Part shown: positions 1 through 8,276 of the stretch, piece by piece
How the letters are laid out: every line of letters starts with the position of its first letter
How positions within the stretch are numbered: the first letter of the stretch is position 1
Assembly: GCF_900115155.1 (NCBI RefSeq)
Contig: NZ_FOVM01000001.1
Location: forward strand, 310,001 to 374,000
Source of the DNA: Mycetocola miduiensis
Lineage (GTDB): Bacteria > Actinomycetota > Actinomycetes > Actinomycetales > Microbacteriaceae
Direction: 5' to 3'
DNA: 64,000 bases
Notes under the pieces: model-generated
The model's input: only the letters and a program-made list of their open reading frames with translations
The model's database searches: none
What the model was told of the DNA's origin: nothing
Position numbers and translations under genes: made by a program

Positions 1-658
1 CGGCGCAGACACCCTCATGCTCGTCTCCGGCAGCGAGGTCGGCCGCCGCGTGGAACAGCACTCCAATGCCATCGACGCCGCGAAGGCTGCGGGCATCTCG
101 CGCATCGTCTACACGAGCGCACCGCAGGCAGACACCACCGCCCTGATCCTGGCTCCCGAGCACAAGGCGACCGAGGAACTGCTGCAGGCGTCAGGCATCC
201 CCTTCACCCTCCTCCGCAATGGCTGGTACACCGAGAACTACGAGAGCACTATCGCACAGGCGCGCGCCACGGGCGTCTACCTCGCCAGCTCGGGCGACGG
301 TCGGATCGCCAGCGCGTCACGCACCGATTACGCCGAGACCGCGGCCATCGTACTGACCAGCGACGGGCACGAGGGCGCCGTCTACGAGCTGTCGGGGGAC
401 GTCGCCTGGGATGGCGACGAAATGGCTTCCGCGTTGAGCCACGTCGTTGGACGGGACGTCGTTTTCAGCTCGGTGAGTCCCGAAGAACACGTCGCTGCTC
501 TCACCGGTGCAGGACTCGACGAGCAGACCGCCGGATTCCTCGTCGCCCTCGATGGGAACACCCGTGACGGTCTCCTCGCGACAATGACGGGCGACATGAA
601 GCGGCTTCTCGGCCGCCCGACCACCCCGTTGCGCGAGGGGCTTGCCGCGATCGCGTAA
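1..658 (+). CDS. NAD(P)H:quinone oxidoreductase-like NmrA/SDR protein (5' partial)
   Basis: The frame is already open at base 2, so the gene begins upstream; about 219 residues are visible. The visible part resembles the YtfG/QOR2 quinone oxidoreductase group: the stretch LVSGSEVGRR, then ISRIVYTSA, a HKATEELL helix and the run LLRNGWYTENY all fit that family, whose members are about 285 residues. The N-terminal Rossmann glycine motif lies outside the window. Family role: NAD(P)H-dependent reduction of quinones or related electrophiles in the cytosol. It ends at a TAA and faces a minus-strand permease, with a large hairpin between them. The subfamily is likely; the substrate is unknown. Confidence 0.75.
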   Translation, partial: GADTLMLVSGSEVGRRVEQHSNAIDAAKAAGISRIVYTSAPQADTTALILAPEHKATEELLQASGIPFTLLRNGWYTENYESTIAQARATGVYLASSGDGRIASASRTDYAETAAIVLTSDGHEGAVYELSGDVAWDGDEMASALSHVVGRDVVFSSVSPEEHVAALTGAGLDEQTAGFLVALDGNTRDGLLATMTGDMKRLLGRPTTPLREGLAAIA

Positions 659-685
659 CGCCCAACAGGGCATCATGACCGCCGT

Positions 686-741
686 CCACGCTCGACAGGA
701 ACGGTGGGCCGTTTACCGAGCCCACATCCTGTCGAGCGTGG
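686..741. terminator. Long hairpin between convergent genes
   Basis: Perfect 15-bp inverted repeat (686-700 with 727-741, arm CCACGCTCGACAGGA) enclosing a second 6-bp stem (704-709 with 720-725). It lies between the stop of the oxidoreductase and the stop of the APC permease, so a bidirectional terminator is the simplest reading. There is no U tract on either side. Confidence 0.55.
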
Positions 742-751
742 GCAGCCAGGA

Positions 752-2092
752 TCAGGATGCAGCCGGGCGGCGAACCAGTCGGGCCAGGAAGTACAGCACG
801 GCTCCCACGGCGAGCAGGATGCCGCCGAACAGCCAGACGTGGCCGCTTTGCTGGGTGAGCAGCAGCACGCAGGATGCCACACCGAGGATCGGCACGATCG
901 TCCACACCCGGAAGTGCTTGTGTTCGACCTTGTCGCGGCGCAGCACGAGGACCGCCACATTTGTGGAGATGAAGACGAACAGCAGCAGGAGCACCACCGT
1001 CTCGGCGAGCGTGCTGAGGTCGCCGACCAGCGTGAGCAGCATCGCGACGGCCGTGGTGGCGATGATGGCGACCCACGGCGTCCGGCGCTGGGGAAGCACC
1101 CTGCTGAGGGGCGCAGGCAGCAGGCCGTGCTCCGCCATGCCGAAGGCAAGCCGGCTGGACATGATCATGGTCAGCAGCGCCCCGTTCGCGACGGCGACGA
1201 GAGCGATGAGGCTGAACAGCCATTCGGGCACACCGACGCCGGATGCCGCGACGACCGCCAGCAAAGGACCGGACGACTCAGACAGTTCCGCGGCCGGCAG
1301 GGCGATGGCGCTCGCCAGCGCGACCAGGATGTAGACCACTCCCGCCGTCGCGAGCGAGCCGAACAGCGCCAGCGGATACACCCGGCTCGGGTTACGGATC
1401 TCCTCGGCCACGTTGGCCGAGGTCTCGAACCCGACGAACGAGTAGTACGCGATGATGGCCGCGCCGAGTGTGGCGACCGCGGGCACTGACCCCTCAGGGA
1501 ACTGGCCGATCCGTGAGACGTCTCCGCCGCCGTTGCCGAGCATCACCGCGACGACGACGATCACGATGACGAGGCCGCTGAGTTCGATGATGGTCATCAC
1601 GACGTTGCTTTTCAGCGATTCGCTGATGCCCCGCGCGTTGAGGCAGGCGATGAGTGCGAGGAAGACGATGGCAGCGGGAACCGGGGGCACGTCGATGAAC
1701 GTGTTCAAATACTCCCCCGCGAAGGCGAGCGACAGGCCGGCGGCGCTCGTCACGCCGGCGGCGAGCATGCTGAATCCGACGAGGAACGACACGATCGGGA
1801 GCTTGAAGGCCCGTTCGGCGAACACGGCGGCGCCGCCCGCCCGCGGGTACTTGGTCACAAGTTCGGCGTAGGAACCGGCGGTGAGCAGCGCGAGCAACAG
1901 GGCGAGCGCGAGAGGTGCCCAGAGCGCACCACCCACCTCGCCGGAGAGCACACCCATCAGGGCGTAGATTCCTGCCCCGAGGACGTCGCCGAGGATGAAC
2001 AGGAAGAGCAGGGGGCCTGTGATCTTCCGGTTCAGTTTTGTCGGTGGGGCATCCGTTGTGGATGCTTCTGGTGTTGTTGCTGCTGTGGTCAT
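752..2092 (-). CDS. APC-family amino acid permease
   Basis: 446 residues, mostly hydrophobic, with about twelve predicted membrane helices. The first helix has the broken-helix motif GDVLGAGIYALMG typical of the amino acid/polyamine/organocation superfamily, and the middle carries SFVGFETSANVAEEIRNP, the usual loop after helix 6. The start ATG is preceded by GGAGG seven bases upstream. It should carry amino acids or a related cation across the cytoplasmic membrane; the substrate cannot be read from sequence. It stands alone, with convergent and co-directional neighbours of unrelated function. Two further related but distinct permeases occur at 10132, 11495 and 25872. Confidence 0.85.
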   Translation of the reverse strand: MTTAATTPEASTTDAPPTKLNRKITGPLLFLFILGDVLGAGIYALMGVLSGEVGGALWAPLALALLLALLTAGSYAELVTKYPRAGGAAVFAERAFKLPIVSFLVGFSMLAAGVTSAAGLSLAFAGEYLNTFIDVPPVPAAIVFLALIACLNARGISESLKSNVVMTIIELSGLVIVIVVVAVMLGNGGGDVSRIGQFPEGSVPAVATLGAAIIAYYSFVGFETSANVAEEIRNPSRVYPLALFGSLATAGVVYILVALASAIALPAAELSESSGPLLAVVAASGVGVPEWLFSLIALVAVANGALLTMIMSSRLAFGMAEHGLLPAPLSRVLPQRRTPWVAIIATTAVAMLLTLVGDLSTLAETVVLLLLFVFISTNVAVLVLRRDKVEHKHFRVWTIVPILGVASCVLLLTQQSGHVWLFGGILLAVGAVLYFLARLVRRPAAS

Positions 2093-2186
2093 GCGATTCC
2101 TCCGGCTGTAACCCTAGGGAGACAGCGGCGGGGCGCCCATTTTGGAGGGAGGGGTTGCGGAGGCAGGCCCGGGTAGGGCATGGCGG

Positions 2187-3002
2187 TCAGCCGAGGATGG
2201 ATGCCTCAGCGCCGGCGTCGAGGAGCAGGTCGTGCAGGACGTCGAAGAGAGCCGGGTCGGCGGCCAGGGTGAAGTCCGCACTGGCGGCGGAGCCGTGCAG
2301 CCCGGCAACGCGGGCACCGGCCTCCTGGGCGATCAGGGCGCCCGCAGCGTGATCCCACGGGTTGAGGCCGCGTTCGTAGTAGCCGTCGAGCCGGCCGCAC
2401 GCGACGGAGCAGAGGTCGAGTTCGGCCGATCCCATCCGGCGGATGTCTCGCACCTGTCCGATCAGGTGCTGCACGATTCCTGCCTGCCAGATCCGGCGGT
2501 CGGCGTTGTACGCGAACCCGGTACCCAGGAGGGCGAGCGACACGGGAACCGCGGAGTTGGAACGGATAGTTCGCCCGTTGAGCGTTGCGCCTTCGCCGAG
2601 CGCTGCCGAGAAGGTTTCTCCGGCGGCAGGATTGGTGACGGTCGCGGCGAGCGCTTTCCAGGTGTGCGGGTCGGGGTCGCCTTCGACGACCGCGATGCTC
2701 ACAGCGTAGTTCGGGATGTCATAGAGATAGTTGACGGTTCCGTCGATTGGGTCGACCACCCAGGTCAGTCCGCTCGTCGACGACGATGCTTCGGACTCTT
2801 CTCCGAAGAATCCGTCGTCGGGGCGGGCGTCCGCCAGCATGCTCCGGATGAGAGCTTCCGATTCGTGATCGGCGAGGGTGACGACATCCTCAGCCGACGA
2901 TTTCGTTGCCGCGACGGTGACACCTTCGGTGCGGCGGCTAAGAATCAGCTCGCCGGCCTTGAGCGCGATTTCGGTGGCCAGGTCCTGCAACTCGGTTGTC
3001 AT
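2187..3002 (-). CDS. Inositol monophosphatase family protein
   Basis: 271 residues. It shows the Mg-binding signature of the family, VVDPIDGTVNYLY, in the first half and NPWDHAAGALIAQEAG near the C-terminus, plus GEES for the first metal ligand. Family members hydrolyse inositol-1-phosphate, histidinol phosphate or related sugar phosphates; which one is not decided here. I chose the ATG at 3002 because homology starts there, and TAGCGT sits 7 nt upstream as a -10 for a leaderless message. A longer frame to 3107 would overlap the MarR gene. Its neighbour upstream is the MarR regulator, 32 bp away on the same strand. Confidence 0.8.
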   Translation of the reverse strand: MTTELQDLATEIALKAGELILSRRTEGVTVAATKSSAEDVVTLADHESEALIRSMLADARPDDGFFGEESEASSSTSGLTWVVDPIDGTVNYLYDIPNYAVSIAVVEGDPDPHTWKALAATVTNPAAGETFSAALGEGATLNGRTIRSNSAVPVSLALLGTGFAYNADRRIWQAGIVQHLIGQVRDIRRMGSAELDLCSVACGRLDGYYERGLNPWDHAAGALIAQEAGARVAGLHGSAASADFTLAADPALFDVLHDLLLDAGAEASILG

Positions 3003-3034
3003 GCAATCAACGCTAGACCACTCGCCTGAACCGA

Positions 3035-3583
3035 CTAGGCCCCGGGTTCGCCCTCCTCCAGCGGCGCGTCGGGCGGGCACGCCGCGCTCGCGACAGCCCC
3101 GGCCCACAGGCCGTCCGCGGCGATCCGTGCGCGGATCCGGGTCAGCATGGACTCGAGAACGTCCTGCTCTTCAGGGGTCAGTGGGTCGAACACCGCCTCG
3201 CGGACGAACGTCACGTGGCCTGGCGCGGCGGCGCGGATCGCCGCCCAGCCGGCATCAGTGAGTACGACATCCTGCCCGCGCCCATCGAGGTCCGAATGGA
3301 CCCGCTCGACCACGCCCTTCGACTCCATTCGCCGAACCAGGTGCGACAAGCGGCTCCGCTCCCAGCCGAGGTCCGAGGCCAGGTCACCGGCTCTTTTGCG
3401 CGCGCTGGAGCACTCCGAGAGCACCGCGAGAACCGAGTACTCGACGATGGACATTTCGGAATCTCGCTGAAGCTGGCGGTCGAGGGCTGCCGGGAATTCC
3501 CAGATGAACTCGCGGAGGGCCAACCAGATCTCCCGTTCCCGTTCGTCCAGCCAGCGGGTGGGCCGGGAGTCGTCTCCATTCAC
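3035..3583 (-). CDS. MarR-family transcriptional regulator
   Basis: About 182 residues with a winged helix in the middle: SIVEYSVLAVLSE, RAGDLASDLGWERSRLSHLV (recognition helix) and RMESKGVVERV, followed by the wing DLDGRGQDVVLTDAG. The GTG at 3583 is preferred because GAAGGG lies nine bases upstream; a TTG at 3616 would also be in frame but lies within the likely operator. It is divergent from an FMN reductase gene with two TTGA/TCAA inverted repeats between them, so it probably represses that gene and itself. The inducer is unknown, perhaps an oxidant or phenolic compound. Confidence 0.82.
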   Translation of the reverse strand: MNGDDSRPTRWLDEREREIWLALREFIWEFPAALDRQLQRDSEMSIVEYSVLAVLSECSSARKRAGDLASDLGWERSRLSHLVRRMESKGVVERVHSDLDGRGQDVVLTDAGWAAIRAAAPGHVTFVREAVFDPLTPEEQDVLESMLTRIRARIAADGLWAGAVASAACPPDAPLEEGEPGA

Positions 3584-3604
3584 GGCACGGCACCCTTCAT
3601 TTAG

Positions 3605-3661
3605 TTGACATGACAATCAAACTGCGGCAAACTCATTCCGTCAGACTAATTGACACATCAA
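3605..3661. promoter_or_regulatory. Divergent promoter region with candidate MarR operators
   Basis: Two small inverted repeats: TTGA-N8-TCAA at 3605-3620 and TTGA-N4-TCAA at 3650-3661. The first contains TTGACA (3605-3610), a good -35 box for the rightward gene, with a poor -10 (CAAACT, 3628-3633). The operator assignment rests on position and symmetry only. Confidence 0.45.
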
Positions 3662-3679
3662 CCATAGGAAAGGTCTTCA

Positions 3680-4255
3680 ATGACTAAGATCGCCATCGTC
3701 ACCGGGAGCACCCGTCCAGGCCGCAACAATAGCGGCGTTGCCGAGTGGGTACTCGCACAGGCGCAGCAGCGCTCGGATGCCGAATTCGAACTGGTCGACA
3801 TTGCCGACTTCAACCTTCCGCTCCTCGACGAGGCGTACCCGGCCGCGTACCAGAACTACACGAACGACCACACCAAGGCATGGTCTGAGAAGATCGCCGA
3901 ATTCGACGGCTTCGTCTTCGTCACCGCTGAGTACAACCACTCGGTCGCCCCGGCGCTCGCCAACGCGTTGTCCTACCTGAACGCCGAGTTCGCCAACAAG
4001 GCTGCAGGCATCGTCGGCTACGGTTCGGCCATGGGCGTTCGTGCCGTCGAGCACCTGCGTGGAATCCTCTCGGAGCTGCAGGTCGCTCACGTTCAGAAGA
4101 CCGGCATGTTCAGCCTCTTCACCGACTTCGAGAACTTCAGCACCTTCGCTCCGACCGAGCTGTCGGCCGTAACGCTGGCACCGGTTCTCGACCAGCTCGT
4201 GCCGTGGACAAAGGCTCTCGAGGCCGTCCGCGCCGAGGCTCTCGTCGCGGCGTAG
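3680..4255 (+). CDS. NADPH-dependent FMN reductase
   Basis: 191 residues. The flavodoxin-like phosphate loop GSTRPGRNN is at residues 9-17 and the second flavin-contact motif TAEYNHSV at about 82-89, both standard for the NADPH-dependent FMN reductase / azoreductase-like family. It is a cytosolic flavoprotein that should reduce free FMN, quinones or azo compounds. The ribosome site AGGAAAGG precedes the ATG by about 7 nt. It is transcribed away from the MarR gene, a common regulator and reductase pairing, and is followed by a strong terminator. Confidence 0.87.
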   Translation: MTKIAIVTGSTRPGRNNSGVAEWVLAQAQQRSDAEFELVDIADFNLPLLDEAYPAAYQNYTNDHTKAWSEKIAEFDGFVFVTAEYNHSVAPALANALSYLNAEFANKAAGIVGYGSAMGVRAVEHLRGILSELQVAHVQKTGMFSLFTDFENFSTFAPTELSAVTLAPVLDQLVPWTKALEAVRAEALVAA

Positions 4256-4268
4256 TTCGCTTTTCCTT

Positions 4269-4305
4269 CTACAGGGTGTCCCGCCGATGGCGGGGCACCC
4301 TGTAG
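4269..4305 (+). terminator. Hairpin terminator after FMN reductase
   Basis: 17-bp stem with one G-U pair, 4269-4285 against 4289-4305, loop GAT. It starts 14 bp after the reductase stop codon. Confidence 0.75.
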
Positions 4306-4431
4306 CCGTTAACGGACAGATGCATGCAAAGTCAAGCCACCCTCCGATCGGCGGACGTTACATAGTCTGAGGATACGGAACGGCCATTCGGTCGAAAAGA
4401 CTTCTGCCGTGCACTGAGGGATTCAACACTA

Positions 4432-4668
4432 ATGTCGAGTACAGCAAACGAAACAATCACGCGCGAAACCGCCACCGTCTTTCCTGCACCCGCCGAACCG
4501 ACCCACTTCGCCCGGATGGGTGGGGTGTACGCCTGGGTCATCGTGACTCTCGGCATTTTCATGCTCGCGGGAACACTCAGCGGGATGGAGCGAGGCACCG
4601 AGGCCGCGGACACCGGAGTCCCACGGACAGAAACAGTCACCACGGTCGTCGTGGACACCACGCGCTGA
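4432..4668 (+). CDS. Small single-span membrane protein, unknown function
   Basis: 78 residues. A polar N-terminal segment is followed by one hydrophobic helix (about residues 30-50, GVYAWVIVTLGIFMLAG), then an acidic and threonine-rich tail. GAGGG lies 11 bases before the ATG. It has its own terminator (4691-4727). I do not recognise the family. The tail would face either side of the membrane; topology is not clear. It is included because its codon use matches its neighbours and it has a ribosome site and a terminator. Confidence 0.6.
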   Translation: MSSTANETITRETATVFPAPAEPTHFARMGGVYAWVIVTLGIFMLAGTLSGMERGTEAADTGVPRTETVTTVVVDTTR

Positions 4669-4690
4669 CGAAAGCAGTGCCCACAGACAA

Positions 4691-4727
4691 ACGAAGGACC
4701 CCGGCCGCATCGGCCGGGGTCCTTCGT
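4691..4727. terminator. Bidirectional hairpin terminator
   Basis: Perfect 17-bp stem, 4691-4707 against 4711-4727, with a three-base loop CAT. It sits between convergent genes ending at 4668 and 4748. Its core, CCCCGGCCG, is shared with the terminators at 5167 and 5987. Confidence 0.82.
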
Positions 4728-4747
4728 TGTGATGTGCAGGACTGACG

Positions 4748-5128
4748 CTAGGCCTGGCTGATGGCATCCGCCTTCTTCCAGCGCCGCGCTGCAACGAAGG
4801 ACCGCACGCCCAGAGCGATGTAGATCAGCAATAGCACGAAGGTGATCGCGCTGACAACGACGGCGAGGGGCCGTTCGGCGGTCCCAGCGAAGACCTCACC
4901 GATCTTGAGGACGTTCATGAACGTGCCGACCAGGCCCAGGAGGGCAACGACAAGAGCGACGTGGACGCCCAGCATCGGCTTTTTCCGGGCGATGAGCCCG
5001 CAGATCACAAGCACGACACCGAGGAAGGCCGGAATCAGTGCCGTCACGCTGGCGAACGCGGAGGCCACGTAGCTGATCACTCCCAGCACGACCAGGACTC
5101 CGCCGGCGATCAAGGTATTGCGGGGCAT
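4748..5128 (-). CDS. Four-helix membrane protein, unknown function
   Basis: 126 residues with four hydrophobic segments (roughly 5-25, 28-47, 54-75 and 87-110) and a basic C-terminus (AARRWKK). No catalytic motif is visible. It resembles the short conserved membrane proteins common in actinobacteria that have no assigned role. GAAGAG lies close to the ATG. It is preceded by the terminator of the upstream reductase gene, so it needs its own promoter between 5129 and 5160. Confidence 0.6.
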   Translation of the reverse strand: MPRNTLIAGGVLVVLGVISYVASAFASVTALIPAFLGVVLVICGLIARKKPMLGVHVALVVALLGLVGTFMNVLKIGEVFAGTAERPLAVVVSAITFVLLLIYIALGVRSFVAARRWKKADAISQA

Positions 5129-5161
5129 ATTCTCTTCACTTTCTCTCCTGGCCGAGGCGAC

Positions 5162-5189
5162 AAAAAAGCCCCGACCGATGGCCGGGGCC
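5162..5189 (-). terminator. Rho-independent terminator
   Basis: Stem 5167-5176 against 5180-5189 (two weak pairs), loop ATC on the minus strand, followed by six T. It terminates the leftward RibD-type reductase gene. Confidence 0.8.
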
Positions 5190-5298
5190 GAATCTTGCGA
5201 CTCTCAAGCCTGTACGCATTGCTCACTGTGCCCGTATTTCCGGGATTCCAGCATACCGTGGGCGCGCTTTCAGCGCGGGCCTGCCGGCTTCGCCGTCG

Positions 5299-5841
5299 TT
5301 AACGCACGACCCGGAATCGCAGATGCGTTTCACTGGCGAAGGCCGTTGTCTCGATCCGTTCCAGGTCGACGCGTTCGCCGAGCCCGCCGAAGAGCGAGAT
5401 ACCGTCGCCGAGCAGCACCGGCACAACGTCCAGGACGATCTCGTCGACCAGGCCGAGCTTGAGGCATTGCCGCGAGATGCTGCCGCCCAGAAGGCTCACA
5501 CTCTTATCTCCGGCCGCTGCCCGGGCGGTTTCGACGGCGTGCTCAATGTCGTTGACGACAAATGTGTAAGTGATGTCGTCCCGAACGATCGGCTCGTGAG
5601 CGTGGTGGGTCATCAGGTACACCGGAGCTTTGAGCATGCCGCCATACGGAATCTCGCCGTCATCGATGGTCTGGGACTTGTTGGCGCCGCCGACGATGGC
5701 GCCGATCTCGTCCATGACGCTAGCGACGCTTGCCCCGTCTTCGTCGACGGACGGGAAGTCGAACATCCAGTCGACGCCCCCATCGGGGTCAGCCATGAAG
5801 CCATCGAGTGTCACCGTTGCGTGGATGAAAACTTTCCCCAT
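5299..5841 (-). CDS. Dihydrofolate reductase family protein (RibD C-terminal domain type)
   Basis: 180 residues. The start MGKVFIHATVTLDGF and the late motif SVSLLGGSISRQCLKLGLVDE followed by DVVPVLLGDG are the landmarks of the RibD C-terminal domain family, stand-alone NADPH-dependent reductases related to dihydrofolate reductase (YyaP/YwjB type). The physiological substrate is generally unknown. I use the ATG at 5841, since AAGGAG lies eight bases upstream; a GTG three codons earlier would overlap that site. The tRNA-Tyr gene with its own terminator lies upstream on the same strand, so the two are separate units. Confidence 0.82.
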   Translation of the reverse strand: MGKVFIHATVTLDGFMADPDGGVDWMFDFPSVDEDGASVASVMDEIGAIVGGANKSQTIDDGEIPYGGMLKAPVYLMTHHAHEPIVRDDITYTFVVNDIEHAVETARAAAGDKSVSLLGGSISRQCLKLGLVDEIVLDVVPVLLGDGISLFGGLGERVDLERIETTAFASETHLRFRVVR

Positions 5842-5981
5842 GACAAGCACTCCTTACCCGGACGGGGGCGTGTTCGGCAGAACGACCTCTTCCTGCGCAC
5901 CCGGTCTGACGCGGGGCGGCAAGGCACTCAGTCTGTCAGGCGCCGCCTCCTCCGGGAAGGGCTCGTGCTGGCGTGATCAAC

Positions 5982-6009
5982 AGAAAAGCCCCGGCCGATG
6001 GCCGGGGCT
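5982..6009 (-). terminator. Terminator of tRNA-Tyr
   Basis: Perfect 10-bp stem (5987-5996 with 6000-6009), loop ATC, followed by TTTTCT on the minus strand. It lies 35 bp downstream of the tRNA. Confidence 0.85.
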
Positions 6010-6044
6010 GAAATCTGCCGCAGTTCGCGGAATTCCTTCGTACG

Positions 6045-6126
6045 TGGCGAGTGAGGGATTCGAACCCCCGAATGCTGAGCAGTCTGATTTACAGTCAGAT
6101 CCCTTTGGCCGCTTGGGTAACTCGCC
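6045..6126 (-). tRNA. tRNA-Tyr (GTA)
   Basis: 82 nt. The acceptor stem pairs GGCGAGT with ACTCGCC, the anticodon arm is CTGACTGTAAATCAG with anticodon GTA, and the T arm contains GGTTCGAATCC. The variable region is long enough for the extra arm of bacterial tRNA-Tyr. The 3' CCA is not encoded. Confidence 0.96.
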
Positions 6127-6214
6127 AGACGCACCCGACCGACTTGTACAGACAACCGAAGGCGCTTGAAAATAGTACTCCGTGACGGGCGATTTCCGCG
6201 AATCGACGGGTGCC

Positions 6215-7111
6215 TCAGGCCACCGGCGGCAATTGCAGCAGCGCGCCGTCCTGCCGACACGTGTGCGCGGCGACGAGCATGGCGTCGTCGAGCAGGCGCC
6301 CCCACTCGGCATCGCCTGCCGGCACCCCCGCGGTGGCGAGAGTGTGCACAGCGGCAGCGAGCGTGGCATCCCCTGCGCCCATCGTGTCGACGACCGGTCC
6401 GGGCAGGTCCGCGATGGGTCGTGAGGCGGTGCCCGTCGGCGTCGAAACGGATGCCCCGTTGCGTCCCGCCGTCGCAAGCACGTTCGCCGCACCGCCCTGC
6501 CTCAACCGCTCCACAAGCTGCGGCAGCTCGATGCCGTACAGCAGGTGGGCGTCCTCATCACCGACTTTGCAGAGGAGCGAGGTCGACGCCAGCCGTTCGA
6601 AGTTCGAGACGAATCGCCCAGCGTCGTGCAGCATCCCGGCGCGAGGATTCGGGTCAAGCACCAGACGTCGCCCGGGGTTCGCCACGGCGTCCTCGAGGGC
6701 TGCCGCCTGCTCGTCGTCGTCGAACGGGAAGCAGCTGACCACGACGAGGCGGGCATCCGCGATGGCCAGGCGCTCCTCGTCGCCGAACACGACCCGGCGA
6801 GCGCGAGCAGCCTCGTTGAAGGTGTAGCGAGGTTCACCCTCGGCGCGATCGCTGATCGCTCGCGATGAACCGAGCAGCCCGGGCGTCGCGAGAAACTCGA
6901 CACCATATTGGTCGAGGAAGGCCCGGATGCGTTGTCCGTCGGCATCGTCGCCGATCATCGCGATGAGGGTGGTCGGCACGCCCAGTCGCGCGAGGCCGAC
7001 GGCGACATTGAGTGCGGCGCCGCCGACGAAGTCGCGGCTGCCAGAGGCATCCCGCATCTCGTCGATGAGCGCGTCGCCGATCACGACGACCCGTTCCTCT
7101 TCCCTGTGCAT
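6215..7111 (-). CDS. PfkB-family carbohydrate kinase
   Basis: 298 residues. The N-terminal signature GGAALNVAVGLARLG is at 30-44 and the C-terminal signature DTMGAGDATLA at 242-252, with Asp248 as the catalytic base. This is the ribokinase/fructokinase fold: ATP-dependent phosphorylation of a sugar in the cytosol. The ATG at 7111 has AAGGGGAG just upstream; a longer frame to 7249 would run through the promoter and into the divergent gene. It is divergent from a LacI-family regulator 127 bp away, which likely controls it in response to the sugar. No transporter lies next to it. Confidence 0.88.
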   Translation of the reverse strand: MHREEERVVVIGDALIDEMRDASGSRDFVGGAALNVAVGLARLGVPTTLIAMIGDDADGQRIRAFLDQYGVEFLATPGLLGSSRAISDRAEGEPRYTFNEAARARRVVFGDEERLAIADARLVVVSCFPFDDDEQAAALEDAVANPGRRLVLDPNPRAGMLHDAGRFVSNFERLASTSLLCKVGDEDAHLLYGIELPQLVERLRQGGAANVLATAGRNGASVSTPTGTASRPIADLPGPVVDTMGAGDATLAAAVHTLATAGVPAGDAEWGRLLDDAMLVAAHTCRQDGALLQLPPVA

Positions 7112-7238
7112 GCGCTCCCCTTCTCGTCCGCTATCGAGCGTCCCACACCAGCGCGACCGACGCCACCAGGACGGCCGCATGCGCTCCGGCGCGTCGCTAA
7201 GCTGGCCACCGGCAACAACTTCCACCCAAGGGGTCCTA
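7112..7238. promoter_or_regulatory. Divergent promoter region, PfkB kinase and LacI regulator
   Basis: 127 bp between the two start codons. It must hold both promoters. I could not pick out a convincing 14-20 bp LacI-type palindrome by eye, so no operator is assigned. Confidence 0.4.
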
Positions 7239-8255
7239 ATGTCGGGCATCGATGAGGTCGCGCGTCGCGCGGGCGTCTCAACGGCGACGGTGTCGCGGGC
7301 GCTCAGCGGCCGGGGCTACGTGTCGGATGCCACCAGGCTGAAGGTCGCGGAAGCGGCCGCCGAGCTCGACTACGTCGTGTCGTCAAACGCGTCCAGCCTG
7401 GCTTCGGGCCGCACCCGTAACGTCGGCGTCGTGGTGCCGTCGCTCAACCACTGGTTCTTCGCATCGGTCATCGAGGGCGCGGAGAGCGCTCTTCTCCGTC
7501 AGGGCTACGACCTCACCCTCTACAACCTCACCGGCGGCGGTGACGAGCGCAAGAGCGTTTTCGACCACTTCCTGTTGCGACAGCGGGTCGATGCGGTCAT
7601 CGCCATCGGCCTCGAACTCACCGAAGAGGAGGTCTCGAGCCTGCACGCGATGGGCAAACCGCTCATCGGTGTCGGCGGGCCGATCGCCGGCGTGTTCAGC
7701 CTCATCATGGACGATGTCGCGGTGACGCGGCTCGCCACCGAGCACCTGCTCGGGCTCGGCCACACCCGCATCGCACACATCGGTGGCGACAAGGAGTTCG
7801 ACCTCGACTTCCACCTGCCCACGAGCCGGCGCAGTGGTTACGAGGCCGCGTTGCGGGATGCCGGGGTGCCACTCGACGAGGCCCTGTTCCGCCCCGCGGA
7901 CTTCACGTTGCCCGGCGGCTACGAGGCCGCGAAACAACTGCTCGGGAGCCCACACAACCGGCCAACCGCGATCGTGGCATCCTCAGACGAGATGGCGATT
8001 GGATCGATCCTCGCCGCTCGCGATCTCGGCCTCTCCGTGCCGCAGGATGTCTCGGTTGTCGGCATCGACGACCACCAGCTGGCAGCGTTCTTCGGGCTGA
8101 CGACGGTGGCGCAGTTCCCGCGCCGTCAGGGGGAGCACGCCGTCGAGGCGCTGATGCAGCTGCTCGAACCGGCGGCGGACGCTCCGCAGAGCGCCGACGT
8201 GCCGCTGCCGTACGAGCTCATCGTGCGGTCGTCGACGGCGCGTGCGCCGCAATAG
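7239..8255 (+). CDS. LacI-family transcriptional regulator
   Basis: 338 residues, usual length for the family. The helix-turn-helix and hinge are at residues 4-55 (IDEVARRAGVSTATVSRAL), followed by a periplasmic-binding-protein-like sensor domain beginning NVGVVVPSLNHWFFA and including ASSDEMAIGSILAARDLGLSVPQDVSVVGIDD split across helices. The ATG at 7239 places the HTH at the N-terminus; upstream in-frame codons lie antisense to the kinase gene. It most likely represses the divergent PfkB kinase. The effector is unknown. Confidence 0.9.
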   Translation: MSGIDEVARRAGVSTATVSRALSGRGYVSDATRLKVAEAAAELDYVVSSNASSLASGRTRNVGVVVPSLNHWFFASVIEGAESALLRQGYDLTLYNLTGGGDERKSVFDHFLLRQRVDAVIAIGLELTEEEVSSLHAMGKPLIGVGGPIAGVFSLIMDDVAVTRLATEHLLGLGHTRIAHIGGDKEFDLDFHLPTSRRSGYEAALRDAGVPLDEALFRPADFTLPGGYEAAKQLLGSPHNRPTAIVASSDEMAIGSILAARDLGLSVPQDVSVVGIDDHQLAAFFGLTTVAQFPRRQGEHAVEALMQLLEPAADAPQSADVPLPYELIVRSSTARAPQ

Positions 8256-8276
8256 CGCGCCTGCACCCTGCGCGAA

